DNA from: JBBAAP01 sp043808305
Lineage (GTDB): Bacteria; Planctomycetota; MHYJ01; JACQXL01
Direction of reading: 5' to 3'
DNA: 36,405 nt
Assembly (NCBI GenBank): GCA_043808305.1
Contig: JAZDFB010000094.1
Span: 1-36,405, forward strand
Shown here: positions 7,370 through 16,149 of the stretch, piece by piece
Position numbering within the stretch: the stretch's first letter is position 1
How the letters are laid out: the number at the start of each line of letters is the position of its first letter
Position numbers and translations under genes: made by a program
Notes under the pieces: generated by a model
What the model saw: only the letters and a program-made list of their open reading frames with translations
The model's database searches: none
What the model was told of the DNA's origin: nothing

Positions 7370-9595
7370 ATGAGAAGAACAATAATGACGCTGCCGCTGA
7401 TTATGCTGATGGTAGGAATATCACTGGCAATAAGCCCGGCAGCTAATGCCTGCGGCATCATCCATATAGACCGCCGGCCCTTACCGCCGGATGTCCAGGT
7501 ATCAGATATCTCGGTTAAGAACACTACCCTGGATGTCAAGATTGAAGAGCAGGTCGCTATGGTCAGCGTGGACGAAATATTCCATAATCCCAACAACCGC
7601 CAGTTGGAAGGCACCTTTATTCTCCCGATTTTACCGGAAACCGCGGTGCAGAACCTCTCGTTATGGATTAACGGCAAGGAAAACAAGGCCGAATTATTGG
7701 ACCGTGACAAAGCATTGCAGTACTATCAGGAGGTTGTTCGGCGCATGATTGACCCGGCTTTATTGGAATATGCCGGCTACGGACTTCTCAGGCTTCGGGT
7801 TTTTCCGATTCCGGCCGCCCAGCAGGATCTGGGCCAGGGACCGGGCAATGTTCGTATAAAATATTCTTACACCTATCGCCTGCCCAATGATAACGGCATC
7901 TGTGTTTTCCGCCACCCCTGGGGCACAAATAAGTTCTCTTCAGAAGCGATTGACTCTGCAGTAATCAAGGCAACGATCAAATCAGCTATTCCGATTAAAA
8001 CAGTTTATTCGCCCACCTATTCCAACATAGATGTCGCCCGCAAGGATGACAATAACATTTCCCTCAGCTTTGAGCAGAACAAAATGAAGCCGGATAAGGA
8101 CTTCATCCTTTATTATACCCTATCCGAAAAGCAATTTGGCATAAATATGCTTACATACAAAAAACTTAATGCCGATGGCTTTTTCATGATGATGCTTTCG
8201 CCTAAATATGAGGTCAAGGACAACGAAGTGGTCAAAAAAGACGTGGTATTTGTCCTGGATACATCGGGCAGCATGGCGGATAACGGCAAGATAGACCAGG
8301 CGAAAAATTCACTGAATTTTTGCATCAACAGCCTCAAGGAGTCAGACAGGTTCAACCTGGTTACTTTCTCTACCGAGGTTCGGCAGCTCAAGAATAACCT
8401 GCAGGAGGTTACGCCGGCGGCCCGCGAAGAAGCGCTGAAATGGGTCAAGGATGTAGAGGCGCGCGGCGGAACCAATATCAACGATGCGCTCATATCGGTG
8501 CTTGGTATGGTTGAAGCCAACAGCAAAAGGCCTTTTATAGTTGTTTTCCTCACGGACGGTTTACCCACGGTGGGCGAAACTAATATGGATAGTATACTGA
8601 AAAATGTGTCATCGAAAAATACCGCTAACGTGCGTATTTTCACCTTCGGCGTGGGTTATGATGTCAATACCCACCTGCTGGACAAAATGGCAGAGGCAAA
8701 CCGCGGCGCCCGCGAATATATCATCCCGGGCGAAAATATTGAAGTCAAGGTTTCTAACTTCTACGACAAGATTGCCTATCCGGTGCTGGCAGATGTGAAA
8801 CTGGACGTGTCAAATATGGAGATATACGACCGCTATCCGAAAAATCTGCCCGACCTCTTCCGCGGCACGCAGTTAATCCTTTTCGGCCGTTACAAAGGCA
8901 GTGGCAATAAGTTGATTACGCTCTCCGGCGCCGTCAACGGCGAGGCGCGCAAGTTTGAATACGAATCAACCTTTGCCGCCCAGAATGAAGCAACCGACTT
9001 CATCCCCCGGCTCTGGGCAACCGTTAAAGTAGGATATCTTATGGATGAAATCAGGCTCCGGGGCGAGACTAAGGAGGTCAAGGAAGAAATTGTTAAAATA
9101 GCAATGGAATACGGTATTCTCACGCCTTACACATCTTATCTGGTGTTAGAAGATACCAAAACCGCATCCGCTCCTCAACAAGAACATATGAGAGGATGGC
9201 GAGGTGATGCCCCGAAAGAACCGGGATTACTCGACAAGGAGAGAAAAGATATGAAGGCAGATTCAGGTGCTGGTGCAGTTGGCAAAAGCAGGGAGACTAA
9301 TAGTATGAAAAAAGGCGATAGCTCTGGCGCGGAATCTGATGATGCTTTAGGCAGGATGGTGAAGGACACAGTCAAACAGGTGGCTGACAAGACATTCTAC
9401 TTCACTAAAGGCACCTGGTATGACAGTAAATATGACGAAAAGGATACCAAGACAGAAAAAGTCACGGTCAAATACCTGAGTGATGAATATTTCGCTCTTA
9501 TCGCCAAACAACCACAATTAGCCAAATACTTTGCCGTCGGCGAAAAGATGGTTGTCTGCTTCGGCGACAAGATTTATGAAGTAACCAAAGAATGA
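7370..9595 (+). CDS. Secreted VIT and von Willebrand A domain protein
   Basis: This 741-residue protein has a Sec signal peptide (about 1-27, ending SPAANA before Cys28). A VIT domain follows at about 40-170 (VSVDEIFHNPNNRQLEGTFI, then LWINGKENKAELLDRDKA). A von Willebrand A domain at about 290-465 has an intact metal site, D297-T-S-G-S301, and FLTDGLPTVGETN. The C-terminus (YFTKGTWYDSKYDEKDTKTE) is typical of bacterial VIT-vWA proteins. Such proteins are thought to mediate protein contact at the envelope; the role is unknown. AAGGAGGG gives a strong ribosome binding site. It lies 65 bp after the anti-sigma gene, so it is probably part of the same operon or its regulon. Confidence 0.9.
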   Translation: MRRTIMTLPLIMLMVGISLAISPAANACGIIHIDRRPLPPDVQVSDISVKNTTLDVKIEEQVAMVSVDEIFHNPNNRQLEGTFILPILPETAVQNLSLWINGKENKAELLDRDKALQYYQEVVRRMIDPALLEYAGYGLLRLRVFPIPAAQQDLGQGPGNVRIKYSYTYRLPNDNGICVFRHPWGTNKFSSEAIDSAVIKATIKSAIPIKTVYSPTYSNIDVARKDDNNISLSFEQNKMKPDKDFILYYTLSEKQFGINMLTYKKLNADGFFMMMLSPKYEVKDNEVVKKDVVFVLDTSGSMADNGKIDQAKNSLNFCINSLKESDRFNLVTFSTEVRQLKNNLQEVTPAAREEALKWVKDVEARGGTNINDALISVLGMVEANSKRPFIVVFLTDGLPTVGETNMDSILKNVSSKNTANVRIFTFGVGYDVNTHLLDKMAEANRGAREYIIPGENIEVKVSNFYDKIAYPVLADVKLDVSNMEIYDRYPKNLPDLFRGTQLILFGRYKGSGNKLITLSGAVNGEARKFEYESTFAAQNEATDFIPRLWATVKVGYLMDEIRLRGETKEVKEEIVKIAMEYGILTPYTSYLVLEDTKTASAPQQEHMRGWRGDAPKEPGLLDKERKDMKADSGAGAVGKSRETNSMKKGDSSGAESDDALGRMVKDTVKQVADKTFYFTKGTWYDSKYDEKDTKTEKVTVKYLSDEYFALIAKQPQLAKYFAVGEKMVVCFGDKIYEVTKE

Positions 9596-9604
9596 TGAGA
9601 ATCG

Positions 9605-9653
9605 CCCCGCTCTTTCATTCCCGCCCGTTCCGCAGGCGGGGGAAAGAGCGGGG
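9605..9653. repeat. Strong nested hairpin in intergenic region
   Basis: CCCCGCTCTTTC (9605-9616) pairs perfectly with GAAAGAGCGGGG (9642-9653). Inside, CCCGCC (9620-9625) pairs with GGCGGG (9635-9640). There is no T-run, so it is more like a REP-type element or an mRNA-stabilising/attenuating hairpin than a simple terminator. Confidence 0.7.
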
Positions 9654-9656
9654 TCT

Positions 9657-9718
9657 AAGATATTATAACAACAGACCGTTCCCGAAAGCGTTCGGGACCG
9701 TTCCGTTTAACAATATCT
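9657..9718. repeat. Second hairpin directly before the DUF4139 gene
   Basis: An outer AGATATT/AATATCT pair encloses TCCCGAA-AGCG-TTCGGGA. The word ACCGTTCC occurs on both sides of the loop. It lies just upstream of the ribosome binding site AAAGGAGG of the next gene and so could influence its translation. Confidence 0.5.
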
Positions 9719-9735
9719 AAGAAAAGGAGGACTAT

Positions 9736-11850
9736 ATGGGGAAAAAACTGGTTGCCCTGGCAATAACCCTGGGATTATGGTGCGGGATAGCGTCAGCACA
9801 GGCCGAGGAAAAGAAAGAAGAAACCACCGCGCCGCCTGTGACCAAGATTGTTTTCTATAAGCACGGGATGGGCTATTTTGAGCGCATAGGCTCGGTTAAG
9901 GACAATGCCGTTATTTCGCTCGGCTTCAAGACAAACCAGATGCCGGATTTACTGACCTCTCTGTTTGCCATAGACCTTTCCGGCAACGGCAAGATTACCA
10001 CCATCGGCTACGACTCCAAAGACCCGATTGACAAGCAGTTGGAAAATATCCTGATACGAGTGCCTGAAGGCGCGGCACTGACCCAGTTCCTGGCACAGTT
10101 AAAAGGCGCCAAAGTAGAGGTCAAGATTGCTTCAGAAACCTCCCGCGGCAGTATCCTGGGGATTGAACCGCTCCTGCAAAAAGTAGATAACACCGTCATA
10201 ACCTCTTATAAACTCATCCTGCTCCGCGATGACGGCGCCATTCAACCGGTCAACCTGCTTGACATATCTACGATACGGCTTCTGGATGACCCTATCCAGA
10301 AAGACCTCCAGCGCATCCTGGATATATATCTCCGCTCCAAATACACCGACCGCAAGACCGTCAAGTTAGAGGCGGTAGGCAAAGGCCAGCGCGATATCCT
10401 GATGGGGTATCTGGTCGAGATGCCCATCTGGAAGACGTCATATCGGCTGATACTGGGCGATAAGAAACCGTATCTCCAGGGCTGGGCAATTGTGGAAAAT
10501 CCCACTGACGAAGACTGGACCAATGTCCAGATGTCCTTCGTTGCCGGCAACCCCATCTCGTTCAAGATGGATTTATATACCTCCTACTACCCAATCAGGC
10601 CGGAGATTAACCTGAGCAGTATCACCGGCTCTGTAGGCAGGGCAAACCTTGATGCAGAGGGTAGCGCAGGAGAATCAGAAGATTATGAGAAAGACGCGAT
10701 GGACGCGCCTAAATCAAAAATGAGGATGTATGCCGAGAAAAAGTCGGGCGCGCCTGCTGCTCCGGGTTTTGGCACATTAGGGAAGATACAAGACAAGTCT
10801 ATGAGCGAGTTGATGCAGTCCTCAGTGCAAACGATTGCTACAGGCATACAGATAGGCGAGTTGTTCTCCTATAACTCCCAGACGCCTGTAAGCATCAACC
10901 GGCATCAGTCAGCAATGGTGCCCATAGTTACTGATACTGTGGAAGGCCAAAAGGTCCTTTATTACCGGGCCACGATTTCTTCCAAACCTTTAAACGCCTT
11001 CTATCTTAATAACTCCACAAAAATGACGCTGGAAACCGGGCCGGTAACCTTCTTCGAAGGTTCCACCTCGGTTGGCGAAGGACTGCTCCGCCAGTCGCTG
11101 GCAGGCGGGATGAAGGAGATTATCCCCTACGCCCTGGAAACGACTTGCAGTATCGAGCCCGTAACTAAACAGAACACCAAACCCATCCATAAAGTATCCT
11201 ATGCCAACGGCGCAATGGTCTTAAGGCAGTTCTATGTAAACGAAACCACATACAAATGCATCAATAAGAGCGATAAGAGTTACACATTCTACCTTGACCA
11301 TCCCCGCAACGGCAATTACACCCTGATGGAACCGGCCAAGGCCGAGGAAGAAATTCCGGGTTATTACCGGTTCAAGATAGACCTTGGTGCCAACCAGCCC
11401 GCAGGCAGTCCCGCTGATAGGGGCAAAACCGTTGATTTCAAGGTAGTGGAACAGGTGGAAGGCGCCTCCAGCATCTATCTCCAGAACACCAACCTTGACC
11501 AGATAACCTTATACATCACCCAGCCCTATCTGAACAAGCGGATGAAGGAATTCCTGGGCGAGGTCAAAGGACTGCTGGAAGCCGTGGCAACACAGCAACG
11601 GGTTTATAACGAAGCCAATCAGGAATTCCAGCGCTTGACCGAAGACCAGAAACGTTATCGCGACAATATGGGCTCGCTTAACAGCAACAACCCCAAGGAG
11701 AGCGAGATTCGGGAAAGCTATGTGGACAAACTCCAGAACGGCGAAAACCGAATCCTGGGACTGCGCCAGCAGATGCTTGACAGTAATAGCGAGATTACCA
11801 AGCTCAGAGCCCAATTATCAAAGAAAATACAGGAGTTCTCAGAAGAATAA
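9736..11850 (+). CDS. Secreted DUF4139 protein
   Basis: This 704-residue protein has a Sec signal peptide (about 1-23, ending IASAQA). The middle (about 210-290: EMPIWKTSYRLIL, then LQGWAIVENPTDEDWTNVQM) carries the DUF4139 signature; this family has an unknown role and is often described with mucoidy-inhibitor-like proteins. A low-complexity insert (about 300-350) is followed by beta-rich sequence. The last 90 residues are a predicted coiled coil (EAVATQQRVYNEANQEFQRL). AAAGGAGG precedes the ATG. Its place behind the sigma/anti-sigma/VIT-vWA genes suggests a joint envelope function. Confidence 0.85.
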   Translation: MGKKLVALAITLGLWCGIASAQAEEKKEETTAPPVTKIVFYKHGMGYFERIGSVKDNAVISLGFKTNQMPDLLTSLFAIDLSGNGKITTIGYDSKDPIDKQLENILIRVPEGAALTQFLAQLKGAKVEVKIASETSRGSILGIEPLLQKVDNTVITSYKLILLRDDGAIQPVNLLDISTIRLLDDPIQKDLQRILDIYLRSKYTDRKTVKLEAVGKGQRDILMGYLVEMPIWKTSYRLILGDKKPYLQGWAIVENPTDEDWTNVQMSFVAGNPISFKMDLYTSYYPIRPEINLSSITGSVGRANLDAEGSAGESEDYEKDAMDAPKSKMRMYAEKKSGAPAAPGFGTLGKIQDKSMSELMQSSVQTIATGIQIGELFSYNSQTPVSINRHQSAMVPIVTDTVEGQKVLYYRATISSKPLNAFYLNNSTKMTLETGPVTFFEGSTSVGEGLLRQSLAGGMKEIIPYALETTCSIEPVTKQNTKPIHKVSYANGAMVLRQFYVNETTYKCINKSDKSYTFYLDHPRNGNYTLMEPAKAEEEIPGYYRFKIDLGANQPAGSPADRGKTVDFKVVEQVEGASSIYLQNTNLDQITLYITQPYLNKRMKEFLGEVKGLLEAVATQQRVYNEANQEFQRLTEDQKRYRDNMGSLNSNNPKESEIRESYVDKLQNGENRILGLRQQMLDSNSEITKLRAQLSKKIQEFSEE

Positions 11851-11865
11851 ATACTATCTTTTTAC

Positions 11866-11910
11866 AAAAAAACGCTCTGATGGCCTAAAAACCTCAGGGC
11901 GTTTTTTTTT
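11866..11910 (+). terminator. Rho-independent terminator after DUF4139 gene
   Basis: AAAAAACGCTCTGATGG pairs with CCTCAGGGCGTTTTTT (with small bulges) around an AT-rich loop and ends in a run of nine T. It closes the sigma-factor gene cluster. Confidence 0.88.
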
Positions 11911-11925
11911 ATATCATTGGCTATC

Positions 11926-11934
11926 TGATATAAT
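11926..11934 (+). promoter_or_regulatory. Extended -10 promoter for the recO operon
   Basis: TGATATAAT is a perfect extended -10 (TGnTATAAT) just after the terminator and 42 bp before the recO start. A second TATAAT at 11957-11962 has TTGACT at 11937-11942, but only 14 bp apart. Confidence 0.5.
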
Positions 11935-11975
11935 TCTTGACTAATAGTTAAAAAAATATAATCTAAACTGTTTAT

Positions 11976-12815
11976 ATGGTCTTCAGGAAAACCGAAGCAA
12001 TTTGTTTGTTTCGCACTGATTACAGCGAGACAAGCCAGATTGTTACTTTTTATACGGCTGATTGTGGCAAAGTTACGGCTCTATCACGGGGCAATAAACG
12101 CCCCAAACACCATCAGCTTGAACCGGTCGACCTGCTGACACATAGCGAAATAGTTTTTATTGATAAGACGCCTAAAGGTTTGCATTTATTGACCGAATAT
12201 ACGGTCAAGAATGAATTCCCGCGGCTGAGAAATAGGTTGGAAAGGTTGTATCAAGGTCTTTATCTGGCGGAGTTTTTGAACGAGTTGACTCCGCCGGGCG
12301 ATCCCAACCAGGCATTGTTCAACCTGGCGCTGGGGACCATTAATAAAATACAGGATGCTCCCGATAATAAGTCGGGCAGTATATGGGAGGCGATATTTTA
12401 TTTTGAAGCGAATTCTTTGAAACAGCTTGGCTTTATGCCGCGCATGATACCAGGCAGTTTAGGCAAAGAATTCCAATGTGAACTCTGCAGTAATCAGATA
12501 GGAGAGAAAAAGACCCTGAAATTCAGCTCCAGATACGGCGGCATTCTCTGTGATGATTGCGGCCGGGCGCACGAAACTATCGGGGTAACGCCGGGCGTAT
12601 TAAAAACGGTTCTCTGGTATGCCGGCATCGACCGGGATACGGCTGATAATTGCCGGAACCTGAATAATTTGAAAGTGTCCCGGACAATGCTGTCCGGGAT
12701 GAGAGAATTCTTGAATTATTATATTGCGTCGATAATCGGAAAGAAATTAAGATTAACCAAGTGGCTTAATAGTTCGGCTGCCTGTGAAGTTGCAGCCGAC
12801 TATACTTGGCAGTAA
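11976..12815 (+). CDS. recO: DNA repair protein RecO
   Basis: This 279-residue protein is RecO, which loads RecA on SSB-coated single-stranded DNA in the RecFOR pathway. The N-terminal OB fold shows FRTDYSETSQIVTFYTADCG and KVTALSRGNKRPK. The middle is helical, and a zinc module is present (CELC near 168-171 and CDDC near 192-195). Length is normal for the family. No clear ribosome binding site precedes ATG 11976. It heads a long plus-strand gene run. Confidence 0.93.
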   Translation: MVFRKTEAICLFRTDYSETSQIVTFYTADCGKVTALSRGNKRPKHHQLEPVDLLTHSEIVFIDKTPKGLHLLTEYTVKNEFPRLRNRLERLYQGLYLAEFLNELTPPGDPNQALFNLALGTINKIQDAPDNKSGSIWEAIFYFEANSLKQLGFMPRMIPGSLGKEFQCELCSNQIGEKKTLKFSSRYGGILCDDCGRAHETIGVTPGVLKTVLWYAGIDRDTADNCRNLNNLKVSRTMLSGMREFLNYYIASIIGKKLRLTKWLNSSAACEVAADYTWQ

Positions 12816-12820
12816 TTCTA

Positions 12821-12833
12821 GCGCCAAAGGCGC
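12821..12833. repeat. Short GC-rich hairpin between recO and the BamD-like gene
   Basis: GCGCC-AAA-GGCGC is a perfect 5-bp stem with no T-run. It may be an mRNA processing or pausing point; its role cannot be told from sequence. Confidence 0.4.
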
Positions 12834-12862
12834 CATCAAACTACCAGAGTACTGAATAAATT

Positions 12863-13795
12863 ATGCAACACAAATTGTTTCATGCTTTCCTTTTGCTGGT
12901 GGTCTTGTTTTTATGCGGGTGCGGTGCCAAAGCAATTTTAACGCCTGAAGAAGCCGCCCAAATCCCGCCATCGCCGGAGATTGAGAGCAAGTACTTTGAA
13001 GCGGAATCATTCTCTAAAAACGGCCAATACGAGGATGCAATTAAAATCCTTAATTCCTGCATAGGAAAAGCCCAGAATCCGGGCCAAAAGGAAAAAGTGA
13101 CTTTCCTTCTGGCCGAATGCCTTTTCCAGACGCGTTATTATTATGAGGCTCATAAACTTTATGCAATATACCTGAATGAATTCTCCGCCACATCAAGATT
13201 TGAAGAAGTTATTTCGCGCGAACTTGAAATCGGATTCAAATTCGTTTCCGGAGCCAAAAGAAGCCTGTGGGGGCTTTATATCCTCCCGTCATTTGATTTT
13301 GGCGTTAAAATTATTAAGGATACTTTAACCCGTTACTCTTATACTAAATTATCCGAAACGTACCATCTGAAGCTGGCTGATTATCTTTTCGTCAACAAAT
13401 ACTACGAACAAAGCTTTGAGGAATACGAATCATTCCTTGTCAGATATCCTCAAAGTACATTCATGGATCTGGCAACTTATAGAATCAGCTTATGCTGCCT
13501 TAATGATTATCTGGGCAGCGAGTACGAAATAACCCCTCTTATGGATGCAAAAAAATATATTGATGAATTATTGCAGAAATACCCTCAAAGCAATTTTAGA
13601 GCTGAAGCGCAAAAACTTTCCGATGAAATAGTCTCTTTGTTAGCTGAAAGGGATTACCAGGTTGGCTGTTTCTACAAAAAAACCAACAAGGGAAAAGCAG
13701 CCCAGATATACTTTGAAAGCCTTATGCATAATTACCCCCAGACCGAATGGGCGCAAAAAATAAAGACATCCCCGAAAGCCGAAGAAAATAAATGA
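12863..13795 (+). CDS. BamD-like outer-membrane assembly lipoprotein (TPR)
   Basis: This 310-residue lipoprotein (lipobox LFLCGC, Cys20) is built of TPR-like helical pairs from about residue 40 onward (AESFSKNGQYEDAIKILNSC; LADYLFVNKYYEQSFEEYES; YFESLMHNYPQTEWAQKIK). This is the architecture of BamD/YfiO, which docks on BamA to insert outer-membrane proteins. An extra segment at about 125-160 (GAKRSLWGLYILPSFDFGVK) is unusual. Its stop overlaps the lptE start (ATGA), tying it to LPS-export machinery. It could be a more general TPR lipoprotein, but context favours the BamD role. Confidence 0.75.
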   Translation: MQHKLFHAFLLLVVLFLCGCGAKAILTPEEAAQIPPSPEIESKYFEAESFSKNGQYEDAIKILNSCIGKAQNPGQKEKVTFLLAECLFQTRYYYEAHKLYAIYLNEFSATSRFEEVISRELEIGFKFVSGAKRSLWGLYILPSFDFGVKIIKDTLTRYSYTKLSETYHLKLADYLFVNKYYEQSFEEYESFLVRYPQSTFMDLATYRISLCCLNDYLGSEYEITPLMDAKKYIDELLQKYPQSNFRAEAQKLSDEIVSLLAERDYQVGCFYKKTNKGKAAQIYFESLMHNYPQTEWAQKIKTSPKAEENK

Positions 13796-14265
13796 GATTA
13801 TCATTCTTCTTGATGTTTATTCTGTTTTTGAATTCCGGTTGCGGTTATCAGTCGAATTCCTTCTTGAAAGAGACTAATTCTATAGCTGTTCCGATATTCG
13901 AAAACCAAACTACTTACAGGGGAATTGAGTTTGAACTAACCAATTCAGTACATAATCAGATTAAAAGTCGCACACCTTTTCGTTTAGTATCGAAACCCGA
14001 GTATGCCGACCTGTTGCTTAAAGGCGAAATTGTTAATTATCAAAAACCCGTATCAATAGAAGGGAGACTTGATATAGTTCTCGCATCGGAAGTTCTGGTT
14101 ACGGTCAAAGTAACGCTGATCGACCAGAAAACCGGGAAATCTATTCTAGAAAAGATATACACTGCCCGGAATGACTTAATCCCATCAAGAAAAGAAGATG
14201 AGCTTTCTGCCCAAGCAAGAATTTATGAAAATATAAGCCAGTGGATCGTATCACTACTTGAATAA
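13792..14265 (+). CDS. lptE: LptE-like LPS-assembly lipoprotein
   Basis: This 157-residue lipoprotein has a lipobox FLNSGC with Cys17, followed by GYQS, the usual start of mature LptE. The pattern SIAVPIFENQTTYRGIEFEL, then ADLLLKGEIVNYQKP, then LVTVKVTLIDQKTGKSILEK, is the LptE beta-sheet profile. LptE plugs the LptD channel that places LPS in the outer leaflet. It overlaps the BamD-like gene by 4 bp and ends 4 bp before the ftsH ATG. Sequence conservation in this family is low, so the call rests on profile and size. Confidence 0.8.
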   Translation: MRLSFFLMFILFLNSGCGYQSNSFLKETNSIAVPIFENQTTYRGIEFELTNSVHNQIKSRTPFRLVSKPEYADLLLKGEIVNYQKPVSIEGRLDIVLASEVLVTVKVTLIDQKTGKSILEKIYTARNDLIPSRKEDELSAQARIYENISQWIVSLLE

Positions 14266-14269
14266 TACT

Positions 14270-16141
14270 ATGAAAAAAGGATTCTTACTTTTTGCTCTGC
14301 TTATTTCTTTCATGGCAATAATGTTTTACTATGCCAGTGATTCCTATTTCCCAAAAACAGGCAGTATCACATTCGCCCAGCTTCAGGAACAGGCTAAAGC
14401 CGGGATGATTAAAAGCATCATGATAAAGGGCAATTATGCCGAAGGCGAATATAAGGAAAAGCAGCTGTTAGGAGAAAAATCATTTACAAGATTCAAGACT
14501 GAGAAGGTTTCTGAATTATATTTAAAAGAACCCTTGGTATGGAATGAACTAAAAAACAGTGTCTCTGCCGAGAATTTTAGCTATGATGACGGGAACTCTC
14601 TCTGGTACCAAGCAGTTATTGCATTACTTCCGGCGCTTCTGATTATCGGAGTTATTTGGTTCCTTCTTATCCGCCAAGTAAAGAATGCTAACGGACCATC
14701 CGGTGTTTTCTCTTTTGGTAAAAGCCGAGCCCGAATAGCTGTAAAAGATAAGAAAAAAATTACTTTTGAAGATGTCGCCGGAGTGGATGAAGCCAAAGAA
14801 GAAGTCAAAGAAATAGTCGAGTTTCTGAAAGATCCATCTCATTTCCAGAAACTTGGTGCCCGTATTCCACGCGGAGTGTTGTTAATCGGCCTGCCGGGTT
14901 CAGGTAAAACCCTCTTAGCCAAAGCAATTGCCGGGGAAGCCGACGTCCCGTTTTTCAATATGTCCGGTTCTGATTTTGTAGAAATGTTTGTGGGAGTCGG
15001 CGCATCCAGAGTACGTGATTTATTCAAAACGGCAAAAGAAAATTCTCCGTGTATAATATTTCTTGATGAGATAGATGCTGTGGGAAGACACCGTGGCAGC
15101 GGACTTGGCGGCGGAAATGATGAACGAGAACAAACCCTTAACGCAATTCTTGTCGAAATGGATGGATTTGATACCGATATTGGAGTCATCGTTATAGCTG
15201 CAACTAACCGCCCTGACATTCTGGATCCTGCATTACTCAGACCCGGTCGGTTTGACCGGCAGATTACCATTGATTTGCCTGATATTAAGGGGCGAGAAGC
15301 GATTCTTAAAATTCACGCCCGTAAAATAAAAATTAATCCGAACTTAAACCTGGCAAATTTGGCAAAAACAACGCCTATGTTCTCCGGGGCGGATCTTGCA
15401 GCAATTATTAATGAAGCGGCTTTGATTGCGGTGATGAAGAAAAAAGAACTGGTCGATATGGAAGATCTTGAGGAAGCCCGTGATAAGGTTCGCTGGGGCA
15501 GGCAAAAGCGAAGTCGTGAAATGGCTGAAGAGGACAAAAAAATTACAGCTTATCACGAAAGCGGGCACGCACTGGCTGCTTACCTCTTGCCTGAGGTTGA
15601 AAATGTCCATAAAGTAACTATTATCCCTCGGGGAAGCTATTTGGGGGCAACCATGCGTTTGCCAGAAAAAGACCGTTACCATATGCAGCGTAAGTATATA
15701 TTGGGTAATATCACTGTGCTTTTTTCAGGGCGAGTGGCGGAAGAAACATTCTGCAACGATATTTCTGCCGGCGCACGTTCGGATATTAAAGAGGCTACGG
15801 CTTTGGCCCGATTGATGATTACCGAATGGGGAATGAGCGAAAAATTGGGCCCGATAAGTTATACTGACAGCGAAGAACATCTCTTCCTGGGCCGTGAAAT
15901 TACCAGGACTAACCACCATAGCGAAGCCACATCAATGGAAATAGACCAAGAAATTAAGAAAGTGCTCCTTGCTTGTTACGAACGTGCTAAGCAACTCGTT
16001 AGCTCAAATAAGGACTTGTGCGAAAAAATTGCCAAGGCGCTGCTAATATATGAAATTATTACCTCACAGGACATCGAAGATATCGCTAAAGGCGTGGATA
16101 TAGAGTCTCTCCATAAAAATAACAATACAGTTAAGCCGTAG
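14270..16141 (+). CDS. ftsH: ATP-dependent zinc metalloprotease FtsH
   Basis: FtsH is the membrane-anchored AAA+ protease that degrades misfolded and regulatory proteins. Numbered from ATG 14270 (623 residues), two membrane helices (about 3-21 and 113-134) flank a short periplasmic domain. Walker A is GLPGSGKT (207-214), Walker B IIFLDEID (262-269), the second region of homology ATNRPDILDPALLRPGRFDR, and the protease site HESGH (429-433), with D505 as likely third zinc ligand. Walker A has L and S where most FtsH have GPPGTGKT, a tolerated variation. An in-frame TTG at 14258 would add four residues, but neither start has a clear ribosome binding site. Confidence 0.97.
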   Translation: MKKGFLLFALLISFMAIMFYYASDSYFPKTGSITFAQLQEQAKAGMIKSIMIKGNYAEGEYKEKQLLGEKSFTRFKTEKVSELYLKEPLVWNELKNSVSAENFSYDDGNSLWYQAVIALLPALLIIGVIWFLLIRQVKNANGPSGVFSFGKSRARIAVKDKKKITFEDVAGVDEAKEEVKEIVEFLKDPSHFQKLGARIPRGVLLIGLPGSGKTLLAKAIAGEADVPFFNMSGSDFVEMFVGVGASRVRDLFKTAKENSPCIIFLDEIDAVGRHRGSGLGGGNDEREQTLNAILVEMDGFDTDIGVIVIAATNRPDILDPALLRPGRFDRQITIDLPDIKGREAILKIHARKIKINPNLNLANLAKTTPMFSGADLAAIINEAALIAVMKKKELVDMEDLEEARDKVRWGRQKRSREMAEEDKKITAYHESGHALAAYLLPEVENVHKVTIIPRGSYLGATMRLPEKDRYHMQRKYILGNITVLFSGRVAEETFCNDISAGARSDIKEATALARLMITEWGMSEKLGPISYTDSEEHLFLGREITRTNHHSEATSMEIDQEIKKVLLACYERAKQLVSSNKDLCEKIAKALLIYEIITSQDIEDIAKGVDIESLHKNNNTVKP

Positions 16142-16149
16142 TCGGTGCA

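Noticed and set aside
14258..14270. TTG start for ftsH
   Set aside because: It would add only four residues and has no ribosome binding site. The ATG at 14270 directly precedes the membrane helix.
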